DNA of 56,246 nucleotides from the NCBI GenBank assembly GCA_905234535.1, contig CAJOII010000021.1, positions 1 through 56,246 on the forward strand, written 5' to 3'. Below the pieces are notes generated by a model. That model did not search any database. It was not told where the DNA came from and saw nothing but the letters and a program-made list of their open reading frames with translations. Position numbers and translations under genes: made by a program. The DNA is from an uncultured Ruminococcus sp. (GTDB lineage Bacteria; Bacillota; Clostridia; Oscillospirales; Acutalibacteraceae). Numbering within the stretch: the first letter of the stretch is position 1; every line of letters begins with the position of its first letter. This document shows, one piece after another, positions 1 to 8,481 of the stretch.

Positions 1-435
1 TGTTTTGACAAATTCACACTGTGACAGCTTCTCGACATCTACGCCGAGGCCGATGAAGTGTTTCGCGTTTTCGATCCGCGAACTGCAACGGGAGAGCTCT
101 TCTTCAATGTTATCGAGCTTTTCGATCAGAGAGCCGACAGATCCGTTCATTTCTTCGACAAAAGAGAAAAGTGTTTCATCTATAGCGTCATCATATGTTT
201 TCGGATTGACGATATCCGGTTTTAAACCGGCCTTCAGCATCAGCGCTTTCAAAGTCTCCAGTGGTTCTGTGTAAATGTTGTTGAAGACGATCGGGATCAG
301 ATCATCTTTTTCAGAATAGAACTCTGCCGCGTCATCGGGCTGAAAGACTCCCGATGTCCCCAACAGGTTTGTGACATCATCGAGAAGATCCATCGGACCG
401 ATGATATTCAGCAATTTCATTTTAGCAAGTGCCAT
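1..435 (-). CDS. ntpI: V/A-type ATP synthase subunit I, N-terminal part (cut by window edge)
   Basis: Absent from the ORF track because it runs off the left edge; I translated it from the complement (145 codons, open to base 1). It begins MALAKMKLLNIIGPMDLLDD, the usual opening of the large membrane subunit I/a, which anchors the peripheral stalks and forms the ion half-channels with the K ring. Only part of the cytoplasmic N-terminal domain is present; the membrane half lies outside the window. A GAGGTG site sits a few bases before the ATG. It follows the C subunit by about 45 bases in the same direction, so it belongs to the same operon. The identification rests on the N-terminus and on the neighbours. 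Confidence 0.85.
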   Translation of the reverse strand, partial: MALAKMKLLNIIGPMDLLDDVTNLLGTSGVFQPDDAAEFYSEKDDLIPIVFNNIYTEPLETLKALMLKAGLKPDIVNPKTYDDAIDETLFSFVEEMNGSVGSLIEKLDNIEEELSRCSSRIENAKHFIGLGVDVEKLSQCEFVKT

Positions 436-480
436 TCAATCACCTCTGTGTGAGAGAAAATGTATATAAATTGTTGTCAG

Positions 481-1518
481 TTAAAAAATCAGAAGCATTT
501 GTGAGATTTCCGAGGGAGAGAGAGAATACCTGACGCCCTCAATGATGTTGATCACATTTTTGAGCTCTGTTTCGGAGAGAATATAAAACGACAGCAGAAC
601 GACTTCGGGCTCTGAGGAGAAGTAAAGCTGATGCTTACAGATCTCAAAGCGGCCTTCTGACGCGACCTCACCTTCAAATTCAAAGTTTTTGTTTCTGATC
701 TTTTTGCCGATCTTGGTCTCCATCAGCTCCCTTCGGATATCCGCAAAGCTTTCTTTTGAGAAAATTCTATCCAGCTTTTTACCGGTCAGAGAGCCATAGG
801 GGTAAAGATGAGAGCGGATCAGGTCATTTTTCATATTGTAATATTTCTTCAGTCGAATAATTCTGGAAAAGTTCGAATAGTCGACCAATCGGTCAAACAA
901 CTCGGTCAGCGCGGTTTTCTTCGATTTATTCTTTATTTTTTCGATAAAAGAATATAATTCTCTCAAAGAATAAAGATGCAGGGCGTCCTCAATTGCCGCA
1001 ATATCCCATCTCCCGAGATGATTGGGGGAGAAGTCTTTGAGGATTCTTCTGTAATCGGTTGATTCCAGCGCATCCAAAAAATCATCGTAGTTTCTCGCTT
1101 TTGTCAGTTTTTGAAGATTGATATCTGTGTGTTCGATAAAGTATAATGGAAGAGAGAAGAGGTAGTCCTCGGGTTTACCGATGGACAAGAGCGTGATGAA
1201 CTTAACGATCTCGCCCGCTTCTCTCTGCCGGATAATAAATTTTGTCACGGGAGAGTCAGAAGAATTATAGCGGCACAAGCTCATGAAATTCTCAAAAAGC
1301 TTTTGTCTAAGGATTTGTTCGACCGCTCCTCTGTGAACATCGTGATTGGATACGGACTGTAGAAAGTTCTGATAGTAAGTATATGATTTCAGATAGAGAA
1401 CGACCTCGGTCACGCTGTTCGATTTGATCAGCGCAGAATAGTCTTTCTGCGTCAGCCTTCTGCCGTATTTAGCTCTTGCTTTCGCGGTCATCGCGGAAGA
1501 AGGATCTATCAGCGCCAT
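481..1518 (-). CDS. ntpC: V/A-type ATP synthase subunit C (AC39/d family)
   Basis: A 345-residue, all-helical, charged, soluble protein with the family's expected length. It opens MALIDPSSAMTAKARAKYGRRL and contains the repeated helical pattern of AC39/NtpC, the funnel-shaped subunit that couples the central stalk to the membrane K ring. It lies between a small stalk subunit gene and subunit I, an order seen in archaeal-type V-ATPase operons. Such enzymes in anaerobic Firmicutes often act as Na+ or H+ pumps; which ion cannot be told here, because the K subunit is outside the window. Confidence 0.88.
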   Translation of the reverse strand: MALIDPSSAMTAKARAKYGRRLTQKDYSALIKSNSVTEVVLYLKSYTYYQNFLQSVSNHDVHRGAVEQILRQKLFENFMSLCRYNSSDSPVTKFIIRQREAGEIVKFITLLSIGKPEDYLFSLPLYFIEHTDINLQKLTKARNYDDFLDALESTDYRRILKDFSPNHLGRWDIAAIEDALHLYSLRELYSFIEKIKNKSKKTALTELFDRLVDYSNFSRIIRLKKYYNMKNDLIRSHLYPYGSLTGKKLDRIFSKESFADIRRELMETKIGKKIRNKNFEFEGEVASEGRFEICKHQLYFSSEPEVVLLSFYILSETELKNVINIIEGVRYSLSPSEISQMLLIF

Positions 1519-1559
1519 ATACTCACCGCCTTTCTCAAAACTTGGTCAACCGGATGGCT

Positions 1560-1868
1560 TTATCCGATAACTTCTTCTGTAATCTCGTCGATCCACAGAT
1601 CCCTATGCCTGTCAAAATTTGACTGCAAAATCGCTTTTTTCTCATCAATGGATTGAGCGAACTTCTGCCATCGTTCATCGGCGAGATCGCGGTCAACCTT
1701 GATATTTTTTTCAATTCTGGATTTTGCCCGTTCAATATAGTCATCGTGGATTTGTTGTTTGAGCTTTTCGATTTCTTTTTCACTCAGGACTTTATTCTCC
1801 TGGGCGTCATCGCGAATCTTTCTCGCCTTTTCATCCATCTCGATGATTTTATTCAGCATTTCCTGCAT
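1560..1868 (-). CDS. V/A-type ATP synthase peripheral stalk subunit (G/H-like)
   Basis: About 102 residues, almost entirely one charged coiled coil (for example KARKIRDDAQENKVLSEKEI). This fits the small peripheral stalk subunit (G or H) of V/A-ATPases, which pairs with subunit E. The track starts at 1874, but that ATG lies directly against the GGAGG site; the second ATG at 1868 has a normal 7-base spacing, so I chose it. It is the first visible gene of the ATPase operon and sits 41 bases before the C subunit. Coiled-coil proteins recruit weak matches, so the identity relies partly on context. The overlapping 82-aa ORF 1535-1783 is a shadow. Confidence 0.75.
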   Translation of the reverse strand: MQEMLNKIIEMDEKARKIRDDAQENKVLSEKEIEKLKQQIHDDYIERAKSRIEKNIKVDRDLADERWQKFAQSIDEKKAILQSNFDRHRDLWIDEITEEVIG

Positions 1869-1901
1869 AAACATACCTCCGAATCGGGTCTTTGCAGTGA
1901 T

Positions 1902-1921
1902 GGGCGGGACAAAGCCCGCCC
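1902..1921 (-). repeat. GC-rich hairpin between UPF0210 and ATPase genes
   Basis: A perfect 7-bp inverted repeat, GGGCGGG-N6-CCCGCCC, in the 69-base gap between the UPF0210 stop and the stalk-subunit start. No U-tract follows on either strand, so it is not a convincing intrinsic terminator. It could be an mRNA processing or stabilising structure, or a dispersed intergenic repeat. Confidence 0.5.
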
Positions 1922-1937
1922 TATATGATAGGTTATA

Positions 1938-3296
1938 TCAGTTCTTGAGACTTTGCAGCGGAGCGGGGATCCTGCCGCCGAGATTGATAAACTTCTCGGG
2001 GTTTCCGATTCTTAAATCCATCACGGGACCCGATCCTAACAGACCTCCGAAGTTGAGGGTGTCTCCGGCTTTTCTGCCGATGGCGGGGATCACTCTTACC
2101 GCGGTCGTCTTGGAGTTGATCATACCGATCGCCGCTTCATCCGCGATGATCGCCGAGACAACCTCGGGAGTGGTGTCTCCGGGGATCACAAGCATATCGA
2201 GACCGACCGAGCATACGGCGGTCATCGCCTCGAGCTTGGTAATATCGAGGGCTTTTTTGTTGACAGCGTCGATCATTCCCGCGTCTTCGGACACCGGTAT
2301 GAACGCGCCGGAGAGTCCTCCGACATGAGAGGACGCCATCACGCCGCCTTTTTTGACAGCGTCGTTGAGAAGCGCGAGCGCCGCCGTAGTACCGTGACAA
2401 CCGCAGATCTCCAAGCCCATTTCTTCCAAAATATGCGCGACCGAGTCGCCGACAGCGGGAGTGGGGGCGAGGGAGAGATCGACGATCCCGAACGGAACAG
2501 AGAGCCTTTGAGACGCCTCTTTGGCGACCAGCTGACCCATTCTCGTGATCTTGAACGCGGTTCTCTTCACAAGATCCGCTACCTCGGTGATATTCTTGCA
2601 TTCATTCTTCTCGAGAGCAGCTCTGACAACGCCGGGACCGGATACGCCGACATTGATGACACAGTCCGCTTCGCCTACACCGTGAAAAGCGCCCGCCATA
2701 AAGGGATTATCCTGTACCGCGTTGCAGAAGGTGACTAACTTCGCAGCGCCGATACAGTTATCGTTTTCAGTCAGCTTTGCGGTGTCAACGACGGCTCTGC
2801 CCATCATCTTGACGGCATCCATATTGATGCCTGCTTTGGTAGAACCGATATTGACGGATGAGCATACTCTTTTTGTCTCCGCTAAAGCCTCGGGGATGCT
2901 CTCGATCAGCGCGTAGTCACCCGCGGCAAAGCCTTTCTCTACCAATGCGGAATATCCGCCGATAAAGTTGACGCCCAATGTATCCGCCGCACGGTCAAGA
3001 GCAACCGCGAATTTTTTGATTTTTTGTGTCTGACATACGCCCGCCAAGATCGCGACAGGCGTAACAGAGATCCGTTTGTTGATGATCGGGATGCCGTACT
3101 CTCTGGTGATATCTTCTCCGGTCTTGACGAGATCCTGCGCGTAACGGCAGATCTTGTCGTAGATCTTATCACAAGCCTTGTCGATATCCGAGTCAATACA
3201 GTCGATCAGAGAGATCCCCATAGTGATGGTTCTGACATCGAGGTTCTCGTTGTCGATCATATTGATGGTTTCTAATATATCTTTTGTTTCAATCAT
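1938..3296 (-). CDS. UPF0210 / PFL family protein (DUF711)
   Basis: A 452-residue soluble protein, the usual length of this widespread but uncharacterised family. The N-terminal stretch [10 protein letters not shown]-type sequence (here [13 protein letters not shown]), the glycine-rich GVSGPGVV and [10 protein letters not shown] motifs and the C-terminal [10 protein letters not shown] are typical. The fold is known to resemble glycyl-radical (PFL-like) barrels, but no activity is established. It lies 18 bases after an ACT-domain gene; the UPF0210 plus UPF0237 (ACT) pair is a conserved neighbourhood in bacteria, suggesting that the ACT protein is a regulatory partner. An AAGGA site precedes the ATG. 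Confidence 0.88.
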   Translation of the reverse strand: MIETKDILETINMIDNENLDVRTITMGISLIDCIDSDIDKACDKIYDKICRYAQDLVKTGEDITREYGIPIINKRISVTPVAILAGVCQTQKIKKFAVALDRAADTLGVNFIGGYSALVEKGFAAGDYALIESIPEALAETKRVCSSVNIGSTKAGINMDAVKMMGRAVVDTAKLTENDNCIGAAKLVTFCNAVQDNPFMAGAFHGVGEADCVINVGVSGPGVVRAALEKNECKNITEVADLVKRTAFKITRMGQLVAKEASQRLSVPFGIVDLSLAPTPAVGDSVAHILEEMGLEICGCHGTTAALALLNDAVKKGGVMASSHVGGLSGAFIPVSEDAGMIDAVNKKALDITKLEAMTAVCSVGLDMLVIPGDTTPEVVSAIIADEAAIGMINSKTTAVRVIPAIGRKAGDTLNFGGLLGSGPVMDLRIGNPEKFINLGGRIPAPLQSLKN

Positions 3297-3314
3297 TGTA
3301 AATATCCTTTTTTA

Positions 3315-3584
3315 TCAGATTCGGTGCATACTGTTGAAGATATCCTCATGCATCACATGGATCTTGAGGTTGTTCTCACTGCCGAGTGCATCGAGCTTTT
3401 TCACAAGATCATCAAAAGCGACGGTCGCCTTGTCAATCTGGGCGAGCATGATCATCGCGAACATATCCTGCAGGACACTCTGGGTAACCTCGATGATGTT
3501 GACGCCCACATCCGCGCAGGCTGTCGAGACCTTCGAGAGAATGCCGACCGAGTCTTTTCCGATAACTGTGATAACCGCTTTCAT
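3315..3584 (-). CDS. ACT-domain protein (UPF0237 family)
   Basis: An 89-residue protein that is a single ACT domain: MKAVITVIGKDSVGILSKVS opens with the beta-strand and glycine turn where small ligands, often amino acids, bind. Such stand-alone ACT proteins are thought to regulate a partner by ligand-induced oligomerisation. A good AGGAGG site lies six bases before the ATG. It is first in a two-gene operon with UPF0210. The ligand cannot be deduced from sequence. Confidence 0.88.
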   Translation of the reverse strand: MKAVITVIGKDSVGILSKVSTACADVGVNIIEVTQSVLQDMFAMIMLAQIDKATVAFDDLVKKLDALGSENNLKIHVMHEDIFNSMHRI

Positions 3585-3672
3585 ATGATGCCTCCTAAAA
3601 TATTTTCTGTTACATTATACTCTTATTTTTTCCGTGTATTTTATAGATTAGAATTAAAAAAAATAAATCGGT

Positions 3673-3708
3673 AAAAAGAAAAAAGAGCGACAAATTCGCC
3701 GCTCTTTT
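3673..3708 (-). terminator. Intrinsic terminator after galU
   Basis: On the minus strand AAAAGAGCG pairs with CGCTCTTTT across a short loop and is followed by a T-rich run (TTTTTTCTTTTT in part). It lies about 36 bases past the galU stop and ends the zinc-ribbon protein/galU operon. Confidence 0.8.
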
Positions 3709-3743
3709 GTCGATAAATTTTAGTAAAATTTGATCCGGTATGA

Positions 3744-4616
3744 TCAGAGAGTTTTCGAGAGCTCTTTGATATACGCTTTGAGACCTTCTGAAATCTCGGG
3801 GTGTTTCAGACCGACTTCGATATTCGCCTCAAGTATGCCGAGCTTGTTGCCCATATCATATCTTCTGCCCGAAAACTCCACCGCTGTCATACCGACCGTA
3901 TTCGCAAGCTCCTTCATCGCGTCGGTCAGTTGGATCTCGCCGCCCGCGCCGGGCGCAGTGTGGTCTAAGATCTCGAAGATCTCTGCGGGTAAGATGCATC
4001 TGCCGAGAATGGAATATAACGAGAGGATATCTTCTTTTTTCTGCGGCTTTTCGATCATATCAGTGCAGCGATAGATATTGTCATGAATATTCTCGACTTT
4101 CAGAGAACTGTACTTTTTGATCGCTTCTTCGTCGACTTTTTTGATGCCGAGAACGCCCTTGCCGAATGTACCGTAAGCGTCGATCAGTTCTTTTGTCGCA
4201 GGGACATCGCCGATAATGACATCGTCGCCGTATAAAACAGCGAAGGGGTCGTTTCCGATAAAGGTGCGGGCTCTGGAAACAGCGTGTCCCAAGCCCTTGG
4301 TCTCGATCTGACGGATGTAGTGGATGTTCGCGAGCTTGTGGATGTGTTCAATAGATTTTAAAAGCTCGTATTTCTCTCCTTTTCTAAGACTGTCTTCAAG
4401 ACTCAGAGCGCGGTCAAAGTGATCCTCGATGACGCCTTTTCCTCTGTTGGTGATGATCAGGATATCCGTGATCCCGGATTCTACCGCTTCTTCGACGATG
4501 TACTGGATCGCGGGCTTGTCTACGATGGGAAGCATCTCTTTCGGCATCGCTTTGGTCGCGGGAAGAATCCTTGTTCCGAGACCAGCCGCGGGGATGACAG
4601 CTTTGGTAATTTTCAT
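3744..4616 (-). CDS. galU: UTP--glucose-1-phosphate uridylyltransferase
   Basis: Makes UDP-glucose from UTP and glucose-1-phosphate, supplying cell-wall polymer and glycolipid synthesis. The 290-residue length is normal. The N-terminal nucleotide-binding loop AAGLGTRILPATKAMPKEMLP and the metal/sugar region VLYGDDV identify the GalU nucleotidyltransferase family. The track begins at a TTG at 4628, but that lies inside the ribosome-binding site (TTGAGGTGCGTTATG); the ATG at 4616 is the sensible start. It follows the RING/zinc-ribbon gene by 8 bases. The pgcA gene at 23.4-25.1 kb could supply its substrate. Confidence 0.93.
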   Translation of the reverse strand: MKITKAVIPAAGLGTRILPATKAMPKEMLPIVDKPAIQYIVEEAVESGITDILIITNRGKGVIEDHFDRALSLEDSLRKGEKYELLKSIEHIHKLANIHYIRQIETKGLGHAVSRARTFIGNDPFAVLYGDDVIIGDVPATKELIDAYGTFGKGVLGIKKVDEEAIKKYSSLKVENIHDNIYRCTDMIEKPQKKEDILSLYSILGRCILPAEIFEILDHTAPGAGGEIQLTDAMKELANTVGMTAVEFSGRRYDMGNKLGILEANIEVGLKHPEISEGLKAYIKELSKTL

Positions 4617-4624
4617 AACGCACC

Positions 4625-5617
4625 TCAAATAAAGTTTGATAATATAAACGGCAGATAGTTCACAACGAGAAAAGTGATCATCATGGTTACACCGATCGCT
4701 GTATTGACGCCGCCTTTGGTTTGCAGCTGTGATTCGGCTTCCTGCGGGGAAGGAGCTTCAGCTTTGACTTTGTTGATCTGTTTCTTACAGTGCTGAAAGT
4801 ACAGACGGTTGAATGTGAACCCGATCGCCAGCATAAAACCGATCCTGATCAGATCATATGCGAGTAAGAAATAGATCATAAAGATTTGCAGGGAACTCAG
4901 ACCGGATGCGTAGCTGAGAAAGTCAGAAAACGCGTTTACATCCGTAAAGCTCAGCGAGGGCATATTATTTAATACATCCTGATAGGGAGCCGAGTAATAG
5001 ATGACGGTGTACAGAATAAACAGTGAAAGCTGAATTGCCGAGATCAGAGCTCCGATCTTGTACATTTTGCGGTACAGAAGATATATCCCGGTAAAAAGCG
5101 CAGCCGAGAAGTTGAATCTTGACTTTGCGTATTTCTGAATATTCGAGAAGATCCGGATGAAGTAGGGGGGATTCTGCTTGACATATTTTGCGGCTTCTCC
5201 CGCGGTCACACCGTCGCCAAAGTCTTCATCTTTATCCACCCCGCCCAAAGGGTCAAACATATCGTACTGAAATCCCTGTGAGCCTTGAGCGCCGGGATTC
5301 TGATACTGCGTGCGGGGATCGTTCTGCCTTTGCGCCTGCTGTTCAGTATTGTGCAGCGGTACGCCGCAGTGTTTGCAGAAGAACGAGGTCTTGTCGTTAT
5401 GTGTTCCGCAGTTAGAGCAGACATGCTCTTCTTCGTCGGTCTCGGATGCAGTATTATAGTCAAAGGCCTGCGCGTGAAGGGCGTGATTCGCGCACTGATT
5501 CTCTTTTTCATAGCACTCTCTGTGATGGGGAGTACCGCAGTCGGGACATACAACGATGTCATCTCCCGCGTGAAAATACCGGTCACAGACAGGGCACTTC
5601 TTGCCTAAATAATCCAT
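4625..5617 (-). CDS. RING-like/zinc-ribbon membrane protein
   Basis: A 330-residue protein in three parts. Residues ~7-45 form a prokaryotic RING-like cysteine/histidine cluster (CPVCDRYF, CPDCGTPHHRECY). Residues ~66-90 are a classic zinc ribbon (CSNCG...CKHCG). After a linker, residues ~150-330 hold several hydrophobic segments resembling DUF2628-type membrane proteins. Function is unknown; such proteins may sense or traffic at the membrane. It is the first gene of the operon with galU. Its promoter must lie in the 120-base AT-rich divergent region shared with prfB. Confidence 0.7.
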   Translation of the reverse strand: MDYLGKKCPVCDRYFHAGDDIVVCPDCGTPHHRECYEKENQCANHALHAQAFDYNTASETDEEEHVCSNCGTHNDKTSFFCKHCGVPLHNTEQQAQRQNDPRTQYQNPGAQGSQGFQYDMFDPLGGVDKDEDFGDGVTAGEAAKYVKQNPPYFIRIFSNIQKYAKSRFNFSAALFTGIYLLYRKMYKIGALISAIQLSLFILYTVIYYSAPYQDVLNNMPSLSFTDVNAFSDFLSYASGLSSLQIFMIYFLLAYDLIRIGFMLAIGFTFNRLYFQHCKKQINKVKAEAPSPQEAESQLQTKGGVNTAIGVTMMITFLVVNYLPFILSNFI

Positions 5618-5687
5618 ATCGGATACACTCCTCTTAAGTGTGTCATATTATTATACCAAATAATTCCATTTTTATATCACATTATTA

Positions 5688-5716
5688 TTTACATTTCTTT
5701 GCTTTTATATTATAAT
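5688..5716 (+). promoter_or_regulatory. Sigma-A promoter for prfB
   Basis: TTTACA, a 17-base spacer, then TATAAT; only one base of the -35 differs from consensus. It lies 33 bases before the prfB start chosen here. Confidence 0.75.
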
Positions 5717-5748
5717 TACTTTTAAAAAAGTATAAGAGGATGAATGAA

Positions 5749-6867
5749 ATGTTACAGTTTGAAGAACTGAGACTCAAGCTCGAAGCAAAGAAGCCGGAGA
5801 TCGACGACCTCGCGTCAGCGCTTGGACTCTCCGGCATGAAGAAGGAGATTGAGCAGTTGGAGAACCGCGCCGCGGAACCGGGCTTTTGGGATGATATGGA
5901 GAATTCTCAGAAGATCCTTCAGAAAACTTCCAACCTCAAGGCAAAGGTTGAAAAGTATGAGAAGCTGGTCGCTTCATACGAAGACGCCCTTGCGCTGATC
6001 GAACTCGGCGACGAGGCGGAGGATCTGTCTCTTGTAGAAGAAGCTCAGGGTGAGATCGAGAGTATCGAGAAAGAATTGGAGCGTCAGCGTCTTGAAACTC
6101 TTCTGACCGGCGAATATGATAAGAATAACGCGATCCTGACCTTCCATGCGGGCTCGGGCGGTACCGAAGCGCAGGACTGGGCGGAGATGCTCTATCGTAT
6201 GTATACCCGCTGGGCGAGCGCTCACGGCTTTGAGGTCAAAGAGATCGACTATCTTGACGGCGATGAGGCGGGTCTGAAGAGCGCAGTGCTGCTGATCGAA
6301 GGAGAGAACGCCTACGGGTATCTCAAGAGCGAGGCGGGCGTTCACCGCTTGGTGCGCGTCTCTCCCTTTGACTCCGCTGGCAGAAGACACACGAGCTTTT
6401 CATCTTTAGAAGTGATGCCCGAGATCAACGATGATATCAAGGTTGAGATCCCTCCCGAAGAGATCAAGATGGATGTCTACAGAGCGTCGGGCGCCGGCGG
6501 TCAGAAGGTCAACAAGACCTCATCTGCGGTGCGGCTGACACATATCCCCACCGGTATCGTCGTCGCTTCTCAGGTGGAGCGCTCTCAGTATCAGAACCGT
6601 GATGTCGCGATGAAGATGCTGATCTCTAAGCTGATGGAGATCAAGGAGCGCGAGCATCTCGAGAAGATCGAGGACATTAAGGGCGTTCAGAAGGAGATCA
6701 CCTGGGGCTCACAGATCCGCTCCTATGTATTTATGCCGTATACTTTGGTCAAGGATCACCGTACGAACTTTGAGACCGGCAACATCAACGCCGTGATGGA
6801 CGGCGATCTCGACGGATTCATCAACGCGTATCTCAAGGCGCTTTCCTTAGGCGAGTTAAATAAATAA
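5749..6867 (+). CDS. prfB: Peptide chain release factor 2
   Basis: Class I release factor that recognises UAA/UGA and triggers peptide release. The universal GGQ motif (SGAGGQKVNKT) and the RF2 recognition tripeptide SPF (RVSPFDSAGRR) are both present. The track start at 5740 abuts the AGAGG site with no spacing; the in-frame ATG at 5749 sits nine bases after it and gives MLQFEELRLKLE, 372 residues. The reading frame is continuous from the start, so the programmed +1 frameshift (CUUUGA) that autoregulates prfB in many bacteria is absent. It is monocistronic, with its own promoter and terminator. Confidence 0.95.
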   Translation: MLQFEELRLKLEAKKPEIDDLASALGLSGMKKEIEQLENRAAEPGFWDDMENSQKILQKTSNLKAKVEKYEKLVASYEDALALIELGDEAEDLSLVEEAQGEIESIEKELERQRLETLLTGEYDKNNAILTFHAGSGGTEAQDWAEMLYRMYTRWASAHGFEVKEIDYLDGDEAGLKSAVLLIEGENAYGYLKSEAGVHRLVRVSPFDSAGRRHTSFSSLEVMPEINDDIKVEIPPEEIKMDVYRASGAGGQKVNKTSSAVRLTHIPTGIVVASQVERSQYQNRDVAMKMLISKLMEIKEREHLEKIEDIKGVQKEITWGSQIRSYVFMPYTLVKDHRTNFETGNINAVMDGDLDGFINAYLKALSLGELNK

Positions 6868-6890
6868 TTGTGAGTTTATCACAAAATGAT

Positions 6891-6919
6891 AACAGCGCCC
6901 TTTTGACAAGGACGCTGTT
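6891..6919 (+). terminator. Terminator after prfB
   Basis: AACAGCGcCCTT pairs with AAGGaCGCTGTT (one mismatch, loop TTGAC), then a modest T-rich stretch. It lies 24 bases after prfB. Confidence 0.7.
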
Positions 6920-6960
6920 CTTGTATCTGTTATGTTTCGGATGACTTATTACCGAAATAA

Positions 6961-7209
6961 TTACTCTCCGATCGCTTTCCTCAATGCTTTCGAGAGTTGG
7001 TCGGGGCAGGAGGTGCCTCGTCCGGCACAGTCGATGCCTTCTAATCTTTCGATCGCGGTATGAACATCCATGCCCTTGACCAGCGCAGAGATGCCCTGGG
7101 TGTTTCCGCTGCAGCCGCCGATGAAGCGGCAGTCTTTGACGGTATCGCCGTCAAGCTCGATCTCGATCATCCGCGAGCATACGCCGCGGGGGATATAAGT
7201 CGTTTTCAT
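6961..7209 (-). CDS. TSCPD domain protein (TIGR03905 type)
   Basis: An 82-residue protein with the family signature TSCPDQL near the C-terminus and conserved cysteines in GVCSR, GGCSGNTQG and GIDCAGRGTSCPDQ. The TSCPD domain also occurs at the C-terminus of some ribonucleotide reductases; stand-alone versions are of unknown function, with cysteines that could bind metal. It is a single gene between prfB and tRNA-Gly, downstream of the tRNA on the same strand. Confidence 0.8.
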   Translation of the reverse strand: MKTTYIPRGVCSRMIEIELDGDTVKDCRFIGGCSGNTQGISALVKGMDVHTAIERLEGIDCAGRGTSCPDQLSKALRKAIGE

Positions 7210-7243
7210 ATGATCATTCCTTTTTGATTTTTATGTATAGCAA

Positions 7244-7268
7244 TAGGGACACCGCCGGATGTCCCTAT
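7244..7268 (-). terminator. Hairpin after tRNA-Gly
   Basis: ATAGGGACA pairs with TGTCCCTAT around a short loop, starting six bases past the tRNA 3' end on the minus strand. The T-run is weak (TTGCTAT), so it may be a leaky terminator leading into the TSCPD gene. Confidence 0.55.
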
Positions 7269-7273
7269 CATCA

Positions 7274-7345
7274 AGCGGATAACGGGGCTCGAACCCGCAA
7301 CATCAACCTTGGGAAGGTTGCGCTCTACCATTGAACTACATCCGC
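7274..7345 (-). tRNA. tRNA-Gly (anticodon CCC)
   Basis: Complete 72-nt cloverleaf on the minus strand: acceptor GCGGATG/TATCCGC, D arm GTTCAATGGTAGAGC, anticodon arm CAACC-TTCCCAA-GGTTG, T arm with TTCGAGC. The anticodon is CCC and reads GGG. CCA is not encoded. Confidence 0.95.
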
Positions 7346-7415
7346 ATTTATCAAATGTATTATAAGATATTATTTTTCTTTAGTCAAGATTTTTATTCGA
7401 TATTATTCTAATTTA

Positions 7416-7445
7416 GTAGCATAGAATCATTTTTTATGCTATAAT
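7416..7445 (+). promoter_or_regulatory. Extended -10 promoter with inverted repeat before the DnaD-like gene
   Basis: An extended -10 (TGCTATAAT) lies 36 bases before the DnaD-domain start. It is overlapped by a perfect 7-bp inverted repeat, TAGCATA...TATGCTA, whose right half covers the upstream edge of the -10. No good -35 is seen. The repeat could be an operator or just a structural coincidence. Confidence 0.5.
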
Positions 7446-7480
7446 CAAAATACTCTTTGAATATTCGGGAAGTACTGTCT

Positions 7481-8473
7481 ATGTCATATATCATCCATCC
7501 AAACAGCTGGGGCTCTGTGTTCGCGGTGCCAAGTGCTGTTGTCGAACAGCATCTGAAGTTTGCGAACGAGGCTTCGCTGAAGGTGATCCTGTATCTCTTA
7601 AAATACCCCGATCGGGAAAATACGCCTATGTCGCTTTCCAAAGCGCTTTCTGTATCCCATGAAGAGGTCGAGAACGCGATCAGTTTCTGGACTGAGCGAG
7701 GACTGATTCTTTCTTCCGAAAATGCGGATACGGCTTTCCACGCTGCCGAGAAGCCGCAGGATCTGCCTGTACATAAAGAAGATAATGATATCAAGGCCAA
7801 AGCCCCCATCGTTACGCGAGCCGTGCGTCCAGATTCCGCGTTTGTCGCTCAAATGCTGAAGGATGATCTGAGCCTCAGAGGACTGCTTGAAGAAGCGCAG
7901 ATCGCACTCTCAAAGCCGCTCTCTTCCGGAGACACTGCAACGATCGTGATGCTGTACAGCACCTTTGGTCTTCCGTGTGAGGTGCTCGCATTACTGATCC
8001 ATTTCTGTGTATCATCGGGCAAGTCTAATATGCGCGCGATCGAACGGATGGGGCTCTCATGGTCGGATAAGGGGATCTATACCGTGGAGCTTGCCGAGGA
8101 AGAGATCAAAAGGCTCAACGCGAGCAAGAGCGCATGGACGCATATTTCTTCTCTGTTCGGGATCCATAATATCGGCAACCCCACCTCTTCACAGCTCGAG
8201 CACGCCGACCGCTGGATGAATATCTGGAGCTTCTCCGATGAGATGCTCTTAGAAGCGTATGAGCGCTGCGTCAACACCAAGGGAGAGTATAATATCCGCT
8301 ACATCAACGCGATCCTCTCAAAATGGTATGAAAAGGGGATCAAGTCCCTCGATACGCTCAAAGAGTCGGAGACTTCTTTAAAGAAGCCCGCGAAGGGCAA
8401 GAAGAAATCAGCGTTTACATTCGAGAATACCTCCTATGATGTTTCAAAGCATAAGAGTTTATTTGATGATTAA
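7481..8473 (+). CDS. DnaD-domain replication/primosome protein
   Basis: A 330-residue protein with an N-terminal winged-helix region (SLKVILYLLKYP...SVSHEEVENAISFWTERGLI) and one or two C-terminal DnaB/DnaD-type domains (IHNIGNPTSSQLEHADRW...ILSKWYEKGIKSLDTLKE). The motif YxxxIxxxWxxxGI is represented by INAILSKWYEKGI. Such proteins help load the replicative helicase. The track start is a TTG; I use the ATG at 7481 (MSYIIHPNSWG). It lies 8 bases before a DnaC-like ATPase gene, the expected helicase-loader partner. Confidence 0.83.
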   Translation: MSYIIHPNSWGSVFAVPSAVVEQHLKFANEASLKVILYLLKYPDRENTPMSLSKALSVSHEEVENAISFWTERGLILSSENADTAFHAAEKPQDLPVHKEDNDIKAKAPIVTRAVRPDSAFVAQMLKDDLSLRGLLEEAQIALSKPLSSGDTATIVMLYSTFGLPCEVLALLIHFCVSSGKSNMRAIERMGLSWSDKGIYTVELAEEEIKRLNASKSAWTHISSLFGIHNIGNPTSSQLEHADRWMNIWSFSDEMLLEAYERCVNTKGEYNIRYINAILSKWYEKGIKSLDTLKESETSLKKPAKGKKKSAFTFENTSYDVSKHKSLFDD

Positions 8474-8481
8474 GGTGATAG

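Noticed and set aside
1759-2328. 189-aa plus-strand ORF opposite the UPF0210 gene
   Set aside because: Shadow of a well-supported minus-strand gene, with no ribosome site.
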